A stretch of DNA of 64,000 nucleotides. Origin: Bremia lactucae (Eukaryota > Oomycota > Peronosporomycetes > Peronosporales > Peronosporaceae). Location of the stretch: assembly GCF_004359215.1 (NCBI RefSeq), contig NW_027152031.1:964497-1028496 (forward strand), written 5' to 3'. The position numbers and the translations under genes were made by a program. The notes below the pieces were generated by a model. That model searched no databases, was not told where the DNA came from, and saw only the letters and a list, made by a program, of their open reading frames with translations. Shown here one piece after another: positions 53,804 through 64,000 of this stretch; position 1 is the stretch's first letter; each line of letters opens with the position of its first letter.

Positions 53804-55172
53804 TCAACGGGCGATGAAAGGGTTGATATTGAAGTAGACTTGCTGCAAGTAGGGATCAAGCTTCAAGAGGGCCGGCTTTAAAACATCTTCGACACCTGGC
53901 TGCAAGATGAGGGTCGCGATACGCTCTACAAATTCAGGTTCAACTTTGCAGAACGGAAAAATAAAAATTTGCATGTACTTGTGTCTCGCAGATACGTGCA
54001 GTCGTACATGGCTGAGAAAGTCCCGTCGTGAAAAGCACATCGACGTAGGCTTGTGCAAGTGCCTTGGCTTTGCTTGACAACATGGCAGCCAGCCAAGGCT
54101 GGAATGTCCAGAATCGAATCGGCTTTGTAGCAATCCACTCGCTCACTATCCTCAAAAGATCTTTTACCATGCCCTTAAGCTGCAAAGGCTCCTCTTTGGG
54201 CCATTCACACGTAACCAACATCAGCAGCACGACTTCCTAAAGGCCGCGTCATCAATACATGGTATCAGCTCAAATAACGCTTAATAATGAATTGAATTGT
54301 GGTGAATTCAGAAATAAGCTTAAGCTTGCCCGAACATCTTTACTCTCTGGTGCTTCGAAACAACTTCGCAGGTCTTCTATGAAGCAGCTATATACCTCTT
54401 GCTTTACCGCAGCACGCGCATCTACGGCATTTCGCTGTAGTGTCTTTGCCATAGCCTTCAGTTGAAGCGTGCGAGGCAAGAGCGTGTAACTCCTGCTTGG
54501 AAGAATCAAGACCCACCCAGAAAGCACTAAACGCGCGCAACATGTCAGCAGTTAACGCTGCATAAATTAAATGCAAATTAATCTACTACCTTGTACACGG
54601 ATGTGATTGCACTTGTCACTCATTCTCTGTATAATTGCTAAGAAAGCTACGGTCTGTTCAGCCCTCAAAAATGCTTCTGTCAGGAGTGCACTTCAAAGCA
54701 TACACAAAATAAGATCAGTTTGGTTAGCAATTGCGCGACTGTGCAACCTGTTTGATTGATCATTTTCAACGTCATCGGTCGCAGGAGAAGGAGTAGCTTC
54801 ACGAAGGCTTTGAAGCTTTTGAAGGACTGCAATTAGCAATTCCGATCGCGTCGGATGCGATGCTAAGTATGGACTCTGCAAAATGGATCGCAGTAAATGA
54901 ATTCTTGCATCGCTCAAGGTGTCCACCGTTAGAATGCCTTGTACAGGAAGCGTGGGTATTGTGGCGACTGGAAACCACCGACGCAGGCTCGTTTCAATTT
55001 TCTGCTGCGTTTTATCGCAGCACGTTACGGCTTCAGCAGCAGAAGCCCATTCTAGAGCTCTTTGCAGCGACTCGAGGTTCCAATCGTGCAGCTGCGATGT
55101 TTGCGTAAGATTTGCAAGCTTCACGAACATTCGTATATGCTGCTCGTGCTCTAGATAAATCAAGTCGCCCAT
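53804..55172 (-). pseudogene. Broken gene, weakly FANCF-like
   Basis: Minus-strand coding text in at least four pieces: 55172-54693 (MGDLIYLEHEQHIRMFVKLA, DWNLESLQRALEWASAAEAV, LLIAVLQKLQSLREA), a continuation past one TGA to about 54595 (AFLRAEQTVAFLAIIQRM), a piece after a likely intron (MLRAFSAFWVGLDSSKQELH), and pieces at 54470-54270 and 54230-53804 (LLRIVSEWIATKPI, VEDVLKPALLKLDPYLQQVY). Frames change at about 54460 and 53945, and stops lie between. Helical, Leu-rich. The N-terminal helix pattern (WxxxxxxRALxWA) recalls the Fanconi anaemia core protein FANCF; this is a faint resemblance from memory. It may be a pseudogene, a gene with unmodelled introns, or carry sequence errors. Confidence 0.35.
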
Positions 55173-55827
55173 GTCGGTGAAATTTGAAAGTACTCATCAT
55201 TGTCAATAGTGCAAAAATAAAACCAAAAATTGTCTCCACCAGAATTGCATCGCTACAATGCTTGACACAATCACTTCTCGCAGTCAATACAAATATATTT
55301 TAAAGAAGCAAATGTACCTTGAATATGTATTCCTACGCATAACTGGATATTCTTCAAATACATTTCCTGCGTCTTTTTTTCCTTATAAGATTCCGAGATG
55401 AGGCATAATTACTGAAAAATATTCCTTTACGCCGCTCAGCTTTACAAGTCTTTTTTTTAGCATTAGGTTTGGCGTTATACTTGGCGGTTGTTCTAGCCTG
55501 ACAAATTGCTGCTGAAACGCAGACGAATCTACCTCTCTTTGTACAGATTCGGTTTTAAATGTATTGTCAAAATTGGATCTTTAACACATATGCCTCAATT
55601 TATGACAGCAAAAAATGAGGCGAGTTGAAAATATAGTTTCTGCAAGGAACACTGCAGTGAAAATTTTCTTTTGTACCAATTTTAAGAAAAAAACGCGCAG
55701 CTTTTATAGGAGCTTGTAAACAAAGCATGCGTCAAACATTCAAAGTCTTTAACGTGCTTTTTGCTTACAGCCCAAATCAAGCGACAAGGAAATATCTATT
55801 TTCAGTTTTAGTTTGAAGTCGTCCTAA
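55173..55827. other. Intergenic between divergent genes
   Basis: AT-rich 655 bp between the start of the broken minus-strand gene and the plus-strand dehydrogenase. Contains both promoters; no repeat or clear initiator seen. Confidence 0.5.
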
Positions 55828-57372
55828 ATGTCGCCCAAGATTCGCTGTTTCATGGCCCATTCGACCTTGCGTCGATGTTATCACGCTAAGGTGCGCAACA
55901 AAAGTCTTATCCAGTCGACGGGCTTTATCAACGGTAACTGGGTGGAAAGTCACTCTAACCAGCACTTTATTGTCACCGACCCCTCCACGGACAAGGAGAT
56001 TGCGCATGTCGCCAATATGGGCCGAGCCGAGACTAATGAAGCCATTTCGGCGGCGTTGACAGCCCAAAAGAAATGGCGTAGAACTACAGCTGCTGCCCGT
56101 TCCACGTTGCTTAAAAAGTGGTATGCGGCCATAGTGGCCCACACGGAGGATCTAGCAGTCATTGCCTCCGTCGAGAGTGGCAAGCCACTGCCCGAGGCCA
56201 AAGGTGAGGTGGCCTACGCTGCTGGGTTTATCGACTTTTTTGCGCACGAAATTATGCACTCAAACGGCTTCCTGCCTTCCACGTCGGCCCCGGACCATAA
56301 AATCATGGCAATTAAGGAGCCAGTGGGCGTTTGCGGTATCATCACGCCCTGGAATTTCCCCATAGCCATGATTACCCGGAAACTTGGCCCATGCCTAGCT
56401 TCTGGCTGCACGGCTGTGGTTAAGCCAGCGGCCGAGACACCACTGTCGGCCTTAGCGCTCGCTAAATTGGCCGAGGACGTGGGTTTTCCAGCCGGTGTTC
56501 TTAACGTGCTGCCATCGTGTAATGACATGGCATCTGAGGTTGGTGGCGCGCTAACGAGCAGCCATGAAGTGCGCAAGATTTCATTCACGGGATCCACTCA
56601 TGTTGGCAAGCTTTTGATGGAGCAGTCGGCAGCGACGATGAAGCGTTTGTCGCTCGAGCTCGGCGGTAACGCACCATTTATTGTTTTTGAAGACGCTGAT
56701 CTCGACAAAGCTCTAGATGGTTTGATAGCTTCGAAATTTCGCAACACCGGGCAAACGTGCGTGTGCAGCAATCGCATGTTTATTCACGCCAGCATATATG
56801 ATGCATTTGCAGCCAAACTCGTTGAGCGGGTCAAGAAGCTTAAGATGGGTCTTCCCCACGAGGATGGTGTGAGGCTTGGTCCATTGATTAGTCCGATTGC
56901 TTTTGCTAAGACGTCGGGTCTTGTAAATGATGCCGTCGCGAAAGGAGCAGTGGCTTTAGTTGGCGGCCAGAGCAGCGACATTGGGCGTAATTATTACGAG
57001 GCTACTGTGCTGACTGACGTCAATGCCACGATGCAAATCTGGAGCGAGGAAGCTTTTGGACCCATCGTCCCGCTTATTAAATTTTCTACTGAAGATGATG
57101 TGATTAGAATGGCTAACGACACCGAGTCTGGACTTGCTGGCTACTTTTTCTCGCAAGATTTATCCCGCATGTGGCGTCTTGCTGCTGCCCTTGAATGTGG
57201 AATGATTGGGGTAAACACAGGCTTAATCTCGAATGTGCAAGCACCGTTCGGTGGTGTGAAGCAATCTGGACTGGGACGCGAGGGCTCTTTCATGGGCCTG
57301 GACGAGTATCAAGAGACAAAGATGGTTTGTGTGGGTGGACTGGACTTAGGTGATACCCACAAATTCGATTAA
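55828..57372 (+). CDS. Succinate-semialdehyde dehydrogenase [NAD(P)+]
   Basis: Single exon, 514 residues. Residues 1-30 are Arg/Lys-rich without acids (MSPKIRCFMAHSTLRRCYHA), as in a mitochondrial presequence. The aldehyde dehydrogenase fold is complete: ITPWNFPIAMITRKLGPCLA (catalytic Asn region), FTGSTHVGK (cofactor), LELGGNAPF with general base Glu277, and NTGQTCVCSNR with nucleophile Cys311, then WSEEAFGPI and FGGVKQSGLGREG near the end. FRNTGQTCV-C and PFGGVKQSGLGREG favour SSADH over other ALDHs. It oxidises succinic semialdehyde to succinate, the last step of the GABA shunt. Cys313 two residues after Cys311 is the spacing used for redox control in mammalian SSADH. The ATG chosen is the first in frame. 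Confidence 0.95.
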   Translation: MSPKIRCFMAHSTLRRCYHAKVRNKSLIQSTGFINGNWVESHSNQHFIVTDPSTDKEIAHVANMGRAETNEAISAALTAQKKWRRTTAAARSTLLKKWYAAIVAHTEDLAVIASVESGKPLPEAKGEVAYAAGFIDFFAHEIMHSNGFLPSTSAPDHKIMAIKEPVGVCGIITPWNFPIAMITRKLGPCLASGCTAVVKPAAETPLSALALAKLAEDVGFPAGVLNVLPSCNDMASEVGGALTSSHEVRKISFTGSTHVGKLLMEQSAATMKRLSLELGGNAPFIVFEDADLDKALDGLIASKFRNTGQTCVCSNRMFIHASIYDAFAAKLVERVKKLKMGLPHEDGVRLGPLISPIAFAKTSGLVNDAVAKGAVALVGGQSSDIGRNYYEATVLTDVNATMQIWSEEAFGPIVPLIKFSTEDDVIRMANDTESGLAGYFFSQDLSRMWRLAAALECGMIGVNTGLISNVQAPFGGVKQSGLGREGSFMGLDEYQETKMVCVGGLDLGDTHKFD

Positions 57373-57958
57373 ATGGTCGGTTCTATTACTTTGCCACTGT
57401 TGTCGCTGACATTTTAATGTTGCATAGTCTGTTTTGTTGCACTATGTGTCTTTCCTCATCGTAGTAATATCAGCCTCATTGTTCGCAAACAACTACTGGT
57501 AATTTTTCAAACGCACCCAACTCTATTGAGACCTCACATACATCTTTCGGTCATTTAATGAACTATCGAGATACTAACGTCAAAGGAGGCGCCATACATA
57601 GTTTGTTTTTACTATAATAAAGTCATATCGTTACGTGACAACTTAATATATTAAGACAGTTTTACTTTTTATCTATCATAAGTCGTTAGTCTAGATCCTT
57701 TAAGCTAAATCTTCTTAGTTGCTAAAAAGTCAAGTAAATTAATGCAATGGTGATACACAAGGATGCCGTTTACTAAGCGACCCCTAGCCAATGGCGAAAT
57801 AGCATACGATGGTGTATTCGTTGCGCACCTGAGATTGTGCACAAATGTTGCTTTCAGTCTTTAGTAGACTATAAAATCATGGTAATCAGTCGTGCCGATT
57901 TTGTGCGCTCGAGATAAATCGCAAAAAGCCTCCTCTAAAATATAGTTTCGAAATTGTA
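57373..57958. other. Intergenic with possible LTR scrap
   Basis: 586 bp. At 57625-57690 ATATCGTTACGTGACAACTT and ACTTAATATATTAAGACAGT resemble the start and the middle of the group A LTR brought together, which could be an old internally deleted solo LTR. Otherwise nothing is recognised. Confidence 0.3.
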
Positions 57959-60098
57959 ATGGTACCTCCATCACAAGCGATACCAAGACTGCTAGTGCTC
58001 TATGGAAGTGAGACGGGAACAGCACAAGACGTGGCCGAATTCGTGCATCAGCGTGCCTGCAATCGGCAGCTGGTTGATACGCAAGCCTTAGCCATGGACG
58101 ATTTTCCCGTGGTGCAGCTGCTCCCAGAGTGCAATACTGTCGTATTCGTGGTATCCACGACTGGTGACGGAGAGGCACCCCAAAACATGCGCAATAGCTG
58201 GCATAGTCTACTGCGCAAGTCGCTTGGACCACAGTGGTTAAAAGGTGTGCGCGTTGCCATTTTTGGCCTGGGTGATTCCAGTTACGCCAAGTACAATGCT
58301 GTTGCCAGGCGTCTACAGGCCCGTCTACTTCAGCTCGGGGCTTCAGAGCTTATCGACCGGGGGCTAGGAGATGACCAACATGTGAATGGGTATTTTGGTG
58401 CCTTAAATTCGTGGCTGGAGAAGTTGTGGACGGAAATTTTGAAATTACATCCCCTGTGTGAGGGTACAACAATTGATGACACCCCCAAACCAATAGAGCA
58501 TCGCTACTCTGTCATTATGCATGATGCTGGGGCCCCAGAAGTGCATGAGGCAAAGCAAATGACGCCAAAAAGTGACAGTTCGCGATTTTATGCGCCTCCT
58601 CGGACTGCAGTGGGGACTGATCAGGGCCTTATACTGGCCTCTGTCGAGATTAATCGGCGAATTACCGCCGAGAGCTGGGAACAGGATGTAAGGCACTTAG
58701 TGTTAAATATTTGTTCTGGTTCCAGTATTGTTAAAGCAAGTAAGCCATTTTACCGAGCCGGAGACGTTGCAGTCGTGTACCCTGATAATGTACTGGGTGT
58801 GGACGATATGCTGACACGACTGAAGCTGAATGGCGATGCAGTCATAACAATTAATGCTGCAAATGGCTCGAAACAATTTGATTTTCCGAGTCCAGTGTCT
58901 CTACGTGATATCTTTACCAAGTACTTAGCTGTTCTTCAATCACCTCGTCGAAGCTTTTTTGAGCAAATATCACTGTTTGCATCTAATGCAGAAGAGGTAC
59001 GAAAATCAGTGCTGAACGCACCAACCATACCAGATTTATGAACAAACGTGTTTGTACCCATGCAGAAAGATAAGCTTGAGGAATTGGCGTCAGCTGAAGG
59101 CGTCGACTTATTCTACGACTACTGTGTTCGTGAGAAGAAGACGTATGCAGAGGTTCTTGCAGATTTCCCTAGTGTCAACATACCGTTGATAATTCTCTTG
59201 CAGCTGATTCCTCGTCAACAACCCCGGTCATACTCTATTTCATCATCGGGATTACTGCACCCTGAAACCGTAATTACATTTGGCGATTGTGCACTGAAAT
59301 CAAATGATTAACCTTTTCTATTGATTTGTTTAATTTACTCTCTAGGTGCACTTAACTGTGGCGATTGTGAATTTCTTGACACCCTACAAGCGACGGCGCA
59401 ACGGCATATGCTCAAGCTTTTTCTTGTCAATAGACCCATGCAAAGAGAAAAAGTGCATTCCAATGTGGATCAAGAAAGGTCTATTCGCGCCGCCTGACTT
59501 AGAACGCGATATGTTACTCATTGGCCCTGGCACTGGACTCGCCAGTATGCGTGCTATGGTGCAAGAGCGTCATTTTTTGCGAAAACAAGCCGATAAAGTG
59601 AAGGTAAACTCTAAAGTGTTGTATCTTTACTTTGGCTGTCGCCATAAAAGCAAGGTAACATCTGTGTTTGCCTATCAAATCTTCAATTTTCTTACAGCCA
59701 CATTGGGTCTGTAGGACTTTTTATATAATGACGAGCTATCTGAATTTGTAGCTTCCGGTGATATTACGGAGCTCCACACTGCGTTCTCGCGCGACCAGGT
59801 ACACTTAAGCTAAGATTCGTTACGTAGCTAAATCTGACTTTATGCTTCGCTGCCTAAGAATCACAAAATATATGTCCAGACGCTTCTAGCAGAGAACAAA
59901 GAGACGATTTTTGAATTTATAATGAAGGGCAAGGGATGCGTTTACATTGCAGGTTCCGCCAAACGCATGCCTACAGACGTCTACGAAGTAATCCGCGATA
60001 TTCTTCGCTTAGTGGGGCAACTTTCGCTGTCTGCCGCTGAGATTGTGATGAAGACACTGATTCGAAACAAGCGCTATGTTGTAGAATCTTGGTCATAG
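57959..60098 (+). CDS. NDOR1: NADPH-dependent diflavin oxidoreductase 1 (Tah18-type)
   Basis: Five exons: 57959-58996, 59066-59269, 59346-59654, 59715-59798 and 59859-60098, all introns GT-AG. The spliced frame is 624 residues, the usual length. Flavodoxin/FMN domain first: LLVLYGSETGTAQDVAEFVH, VVSTTGDGEAPQNM and IFGLGDSSYAKYNAVARRLQ. The FAD-binding ferredoxin-reductase part includes QPRSYSISSSGLLHPE (RxYS flavin motif). The NADPH part has LLIGPGTGLASMRAM, LYFGCRHKSKD and GCVYIAGSAKRMPTDVYEVI, ending in an aromatic VESWS. Family role: passes NADPH electrons to the Fe-S protein Dre2/CIAPIN1 for cytosolic iron-sulfur cluster assembly. Plus strand, 586 bp after the SSADH gene. Confidence 0.95.
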
Positions 60099-60946
60099 AA
60101 ACAATGGCAATGTATTTTTAGCATTTGAAACGCTGATACACTTCTCATGATGGTCTGCACACGCCTTCGTCTGTAAAAGTCGCAATCTGGCTTATACAAA
60201 ACTAGTCAAACGCTGAGTCGAGGGAACTGCAGAACGCGCTAGTGCTGTCAAAAACTCAATATGTGCTAGAAATTGCATTAGTGTGAAGCCAAGAGCTTTC
60301 ATGTAATTCTCAGTAGACACCTTACGCGACTTTAACGTTCGAAGCTTGGTTCTTGTTCAGAGACCTAAAAGAGGAAGAACAAACTACTGTATAATCTTTT
60401 ATGATTTAAAGTAATATATACCTTCACAAATACTTCAGCAAGGCAGTTTTTGTAATCATCGAAATGGAAATCGACCCGTTTCTACTTCATTTGAAGTTTC
60501 GACCATTTTTCTGCTGATTGGCAAAAATACTCTGATAGCCGAAACAATCCGTGGAACGAAAGAGAACAGCAAGATCCTATTTTTCTCGCGAGCGGCGCAA
60601 ATCGACAACGCCAGCTGTCTTGGCTAAGATAACTGTCCAACGTGCATACCTTTAGAGCGTGTGCCAGTTCACTCTCAGTGCAATAAATAACCTGCTCTCA
60701 GCGACTAACATAAGAGTCGCGTCTCTCCTGGTTAGGATTCGCAACCCCTGAAAAGTTAGCCAACATCTTTCCGAGATCCTTACGGTGAGAATAGGCCAGA
60801 AGGCCGACCTCCCATTAAGCAATTGCGCGAGGTCACTTTGCTATTTGTTGTGGCCTTTGGCTGGCATACAATCTGCAACTATTATTTCTTGCGTCTTTCA
60901 ACGTCAAAGCGACAACGAAGGAGTTGTTACAGCTCTGAATTGCTAA
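60099..60946. other. Intergenic, nothing recognised
   Basis: 848 bp between NDOR1 and the PP2A subunit gene. No frame over 60 residues other than one overlapping the next gene, and no repeat match seen. Confidence 0.5.
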
Positions 60947-62785
60947 ATGACGCAAACGAATTTACAAGGCGATATAGGCCGGGAAGAGTCTCGAGTGGTT
61001 ACGATGACTAGACATAAGCACAGCAATGCTGGTGGACTGGAAGTCGAAATGGCGGAACCCATCGAAGAAGTCGACATTGAGTGGGGACAGGTTTTTTCGG
61101 CAGGAGAGAGCTCGCGCAGTTTCGTGGAAGGCAGGTCCATAACGGACGAGTGACTATGGCGATGGGTGTTTACTTTGTTACTGACATTTTGTTTTAATTT
61201 CAACCTTCGCAGCCGAGGTAGTTTCCGCGATCGAGTACGATCGGTCGGGAGAATTTTTAGCCACTGGAAATAAAGGTGGACGCATTTGCATATACTGCCG
61301 ACACGGAAGTCCGGCATCGGTTCGTTTAGGACACTATTCGACATTTTACGGAAATTTTTAAAATTATGTGATTTTTTTGTATGTCAGAATCAAGCCCTGT
61401 ACAACAGAACAAATAGCGATCCGCAGTACCAGCTATATACTGAGTTCCAGAGCCACAACGCCGAATTCGACTACTTAAAGAGTCTTGAAATCGAAGAAAA
61501 AATTAATCAGATCAAATGGTGTCGTCCGGTTAACGGATCCCAGTGCCTTTTGTCCACAAACGACAAGACAATCAAGTTATGGAAGATTTACGAGCGCAGC
61601 ATTTGTGAAATAACGACGTACAATGAAAAAGGTCTTGCCCGTGTACCGCGAGCGCACATAACTCCAGAGCTAATTCAGCTCCCAGAGATGCATATTCGCG
61701 GGCATGTTACGACATCCACAGCTAAGCGCGTCTATGCAAATGCCCACACGTACCATATAAACTCAATCGCAATTAATAGCGACGGAGAAACATTTATCTC
61801 GGCAGACGATCTTCGTGTGAATTTGTGGAGTCTTGGCGCTTCTAATCAAAGCTTTAGTAAGTCTCGCTGCGATTCCGAATTCTAATAATTTCTAAGCTGC
61901 ACTTGGTTATGTTTAGATATCGTGGACATTAAGCCGGCAAATATGGAAGAGCTCACCGAAGTAATCACAGCTGCAGACTTCCACCCGACACACTGTAATA
62001 CGATTATGTATAGTACCAGTCGTGGTGCCATCAAAGTTGGCGACTTGCGGCAATCAGCCCTGTGCGATGCATACTCACAAGGTACGTTGAATTATGATTT
62101 TGTCCAAGTGGAATCGTCCTCTAAACAATTGTTCACATGAATTGTGGCGGTGGCAGTCTTTGAAGAGCAAGAAAATCCCGAGGCTCGAAGTTTTTTTTCT
62201 GAGATTATTGCATCCATTTCGGATATCAAGTTTTCTCCGGACGGTCGTTACATTATTGCACGCGACTTTCTTACGCTCAAAGTGTGGGATATTAATATGA
62301 ATTCGCGCCCTGTTCAAACGATTAACGTAAGTGATGCTGACGTTGTAATGCTTTTCATGCGTCTCTGTCAAATATATTTTAATTTACTTATACTGCTGAT
62401 GCGGTCTATCGCTGGTTAACAGATTCACGACCATCTTCGCCCGCGACTAGGAGACCTGTACGAGAGTGATTGTATCTTTGACAAGTTTGAGTGCGCAGTC
62501 AGTGGCGATGGCAATCATTTCCTAACGGGATCCTACAACAGCGAGTTCCATATTTACGACCGCTATGGGCGCGCTAGTGTTTCTATTACGCCTCGCACAG
62601 CGAGAGTTAGTCGCCGCCATTCCATGCCACAGCGAGGCATTGCGCAGCAAATTGCCGCAATGCCCACTTCAGGTGACCCGGACGCTTTGGATTTTTCAAA
62701 GAAGATTTTGCAGGCAAGCTGGCACCCGTCGTTAAAGGAAGTCGCTGTTTCCATTCGCAACAGCCTCTTCGTATACGCAGCCTGA
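60947..62785 (+). CDS. PP2A regulatory B subunit, B55/PPP2R2 type
   Basis: Six exons: 60947-61130, 61213-61319, 61388-61856, 61917-62081, 62157-62326 and 62423-62785. The spliced frame is 485 residues. Seven-bladed WD40 propeller text matches B55 closely: [137 protein letters not shown] and [21 protein letters not shown]55 directs the PP2A catalytic core to substrates in mitotic exit and signalling. The N-terminus carries about 45 residues before the propeller, and a loop near 430 is Arg/Ser-rich. The first intron appears to be GC-AG (AG|GCAGGT). Start at the first in-frame ATG. Confidence 0.93.
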
Positions 62786-63310
62786 CTACCACGATATTGG
62801 AGGTAGTATCAGCAGTACGAGAATACACTCATAGAATCTCGTACGCAAGCAGTCGAAGCACGAAAGGCAGCCGACATCAATTATTGAAACCACCAGGCTG
62901 GCCAAGCCAGCGTGAAGAAAGTTTTATCGAGGGAAGTCATTCATAAGAATTTTAATTCTGTAAATTTTATATTTTCATTCGAGGTTGTCAGCGTTCAACA
63001 TGAAGAACTACCATGAATCAGCTACTCATAAATAGCTGTTAAAAAAACACCTGGCAAACAAAGACTGCTTTTTATCCAGTATCCTGGACGTGATAAAGTC
63101 TATTTAAGATAAAGTATTTATAGAAGTTCTTCTTTTACTGGAAGATTTATAAGGCGTTGGTTCAAATTCGACACATGTGTATAAAAAGCCACGATACGTT
63201 CAAATGTTGCTTTCATGCTTCACATTTTTTTCATAGATCAACTGGCCGGTTAAGCCGTCACCTTGTGGCGCTGAAACAGATACCTGGGTGCAGACAGGCG
63301 TTTGCTGCCC
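62786..63310. other. Intergenic, downstream of PP2A-B
   Basis: 525 bp up to the tandem repeat. No gene recognised; the first part would be the PP2A-B 3' UTR. Confidence 0.5.
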
Positions 63311-63491
63311 CGCCGAACACGGTGGACTGAATTAAAATCGCACGCTGTTTTACGGAAGCATTCGCGTGCGGGGGGAGACCTCCCTCTCGGTACTGAGGGC
63401 CGCCGAACACGGTGGACTGAATTAAAATCGCACGCTGTCTTACGGAAGCATTCGCGTGCGGGGGGGAGACCTCCCTCTCGGTACTGAGGGC
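63311..63491. repeat. Tandem repeat, 2 x 90 bp
   Basis: Units 63311-63400 and 63401-63491 begin CGCCGAACACGGTGGACTG and end CCTCTCGGTACTGAGGGC. They differ by a T/C and one extra G in a G-run. A third start (CGCCAAAGTC at 63492) is aborted. They lie just inside the group C LTR on its internal side. Confidence 0.9.
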
Positions 63492-63612
63492 CGCCAAAGT
63501 CGGCTCCCTGGTGCGTCACGAGGACGTACGGACAGGGCACACCGAATCGTCGATTCGACCAGCGAAAGAGGCTCGCGAGGAGACAATACCGAAAGGGACA
63601 CGAAGTACCGAG
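63492..63612 (-). mobile_element. Leader of group C element at the right edge
   Basis: Between the tandem repeat and the LTR. On the minus strand it directly follows the LTR end (CCTACA) with CTCGGTACTTCGTGTCCC, a diverged version of the TGGTAGCACTTGAAATCC primer-binding site of C1. Confidence 0.45.
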
Positions 63613-64000
63613 TGTAGGCGGGCACGTCGTAATGCGGCCACGCTCTACTTAGCACACACCCTAGCACAGCGAGGAAGCGGTTTGCACCTGCTTCTCTTGC
63701 GTGCAGTGAGGTAGTTGTGGTGGGCGCGCAAGCGACCTCACCCAACACACTAAGAACTCTGGTGAAGTGACGTCACGGGAGCGGTAATCCGTCTCCTCGT
63801 GCGCACTTCCCAAGTAGGTAGTAATTTTCAGACTGATTTATATTTAATAGAATTATATACAAATACCTATTTTTACCAATTAAAATGTTATCTCTATAGA
63901 TATCATTTAATATGTATTACGAGCGTATCTTTATAGATACCTCGCGTAACTGATGACGCTAGCCGTCATCATGGATGACGCTGGGCGTCATCCCTCCTAA
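63613..64000 (-). repeat. Group C LTR, partial, running off the window
   Basis: Aligns with 11943-12330: GGCGGGCACGTCGTAATGCGG, CACACCCTAGCACAGCGAGG, GAGCGGTAAT, TCGTGCGCACTT and the two stem-loops at 63952-63970 and 63973-63993. The minus-strand end is CGCCTACA. The outer end (TGTAACGGGC) lies beyond 64000. Divergence from C1 is clear, roughly one base in seven to ten. Confidence 0.8.

Noticed and set aside
63250..63748. Minus-strand frames of 79-102 residues with repeated peptides
   Set aside because: Produced by the 90-bp tandem repeat and LTR; no protein-like features.

Overview
The window is eukaryotic and looks like a plant-pathogen-type oomycete (Phytophthora or downy mildew lineage; this is inference). 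The evidence is short introns of about 45-85 nt, compact gene spacing, decayed chromodomain-type Ty3/gypsy retrotransposons, and an oomycete-style initiator (TCATTCTGCGATTT) upstream of one gene. There is a 647-base assembly gap at 43636-44282.

Region 1 (1-35943) is a repeat island with no convincing host gene. It is a mosaic of broken retroelements: a LINE remnant, a copia scar, and fragments of at least four Ty3/gypsy groups that I call A, B, C and E. A has a VDCG protease and an LTR running TGTAACGGGG...CCCCGTTACA. B has an LTR starting TGTAATGG and a PBS TGGTAGCACTCGAAG. C has a VDSG protease and a palindrome-rich LTR starting TGTAACGGGC. E is recognised by its gag-like region. All their coding regions carry stops and frameshifts. 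Two 3,899-bp blocks (8602-12500 and 25800-29698) are the same head-to-head E/C chimera, with one base difference that I could see.

Region 2 (36852-42221) is a gene cluster. It holds a GIGYF-like GYF-domain protein with an eIF4E-binding motif (minus strand, three exons), the cullin-RING subunit RBX1 (plus strand, three exons, sharing a 204-bp divergent promoter region with the GYF gene), and a ZIP zinc transporter (minus strand).

Region 3 (42638-46492) is a second transposon nest. A group A element is flanked by oppositely oriented group B arms, so it forms a large inverted repeat.

Region 4 (46670-62785) is a second gene cluster: an EndoU ribonuclease with a proline-rich, IQ-like tail, the dynactin subunit Arp10, a membrane-anchored RanBP2-zinc-finger HECT ubiquitin ligase, a broken gene with faint FANCF resemblance, succinate-semialdehyde dehydrogenase, the diflavin reductase Tah18/NDOR1, and a PP2A B55 regulatory subunit. 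For the EndoU, NDOR1, PP2A-B and GYF genes, the intron models restore one open frame across every exon.

Region 5 (63250-64000) has a two-unit 90-bp tandem repeat and a group C LTR that runs off the window edge.

The host genes are housekeeping or regulatory: ubiquitin ligation, translational control, metal transport, RNA processing, GABA-shunt metabolism, cytosolic Fe-S assembly and phosphatase targeting. They share no single pathway. The most original signals are in the transposons: a possible second retropepsin-like motif between protease and reverse transcriptase in group A, compensated stem-loops in the group C LTR, and the duplicated chimera.
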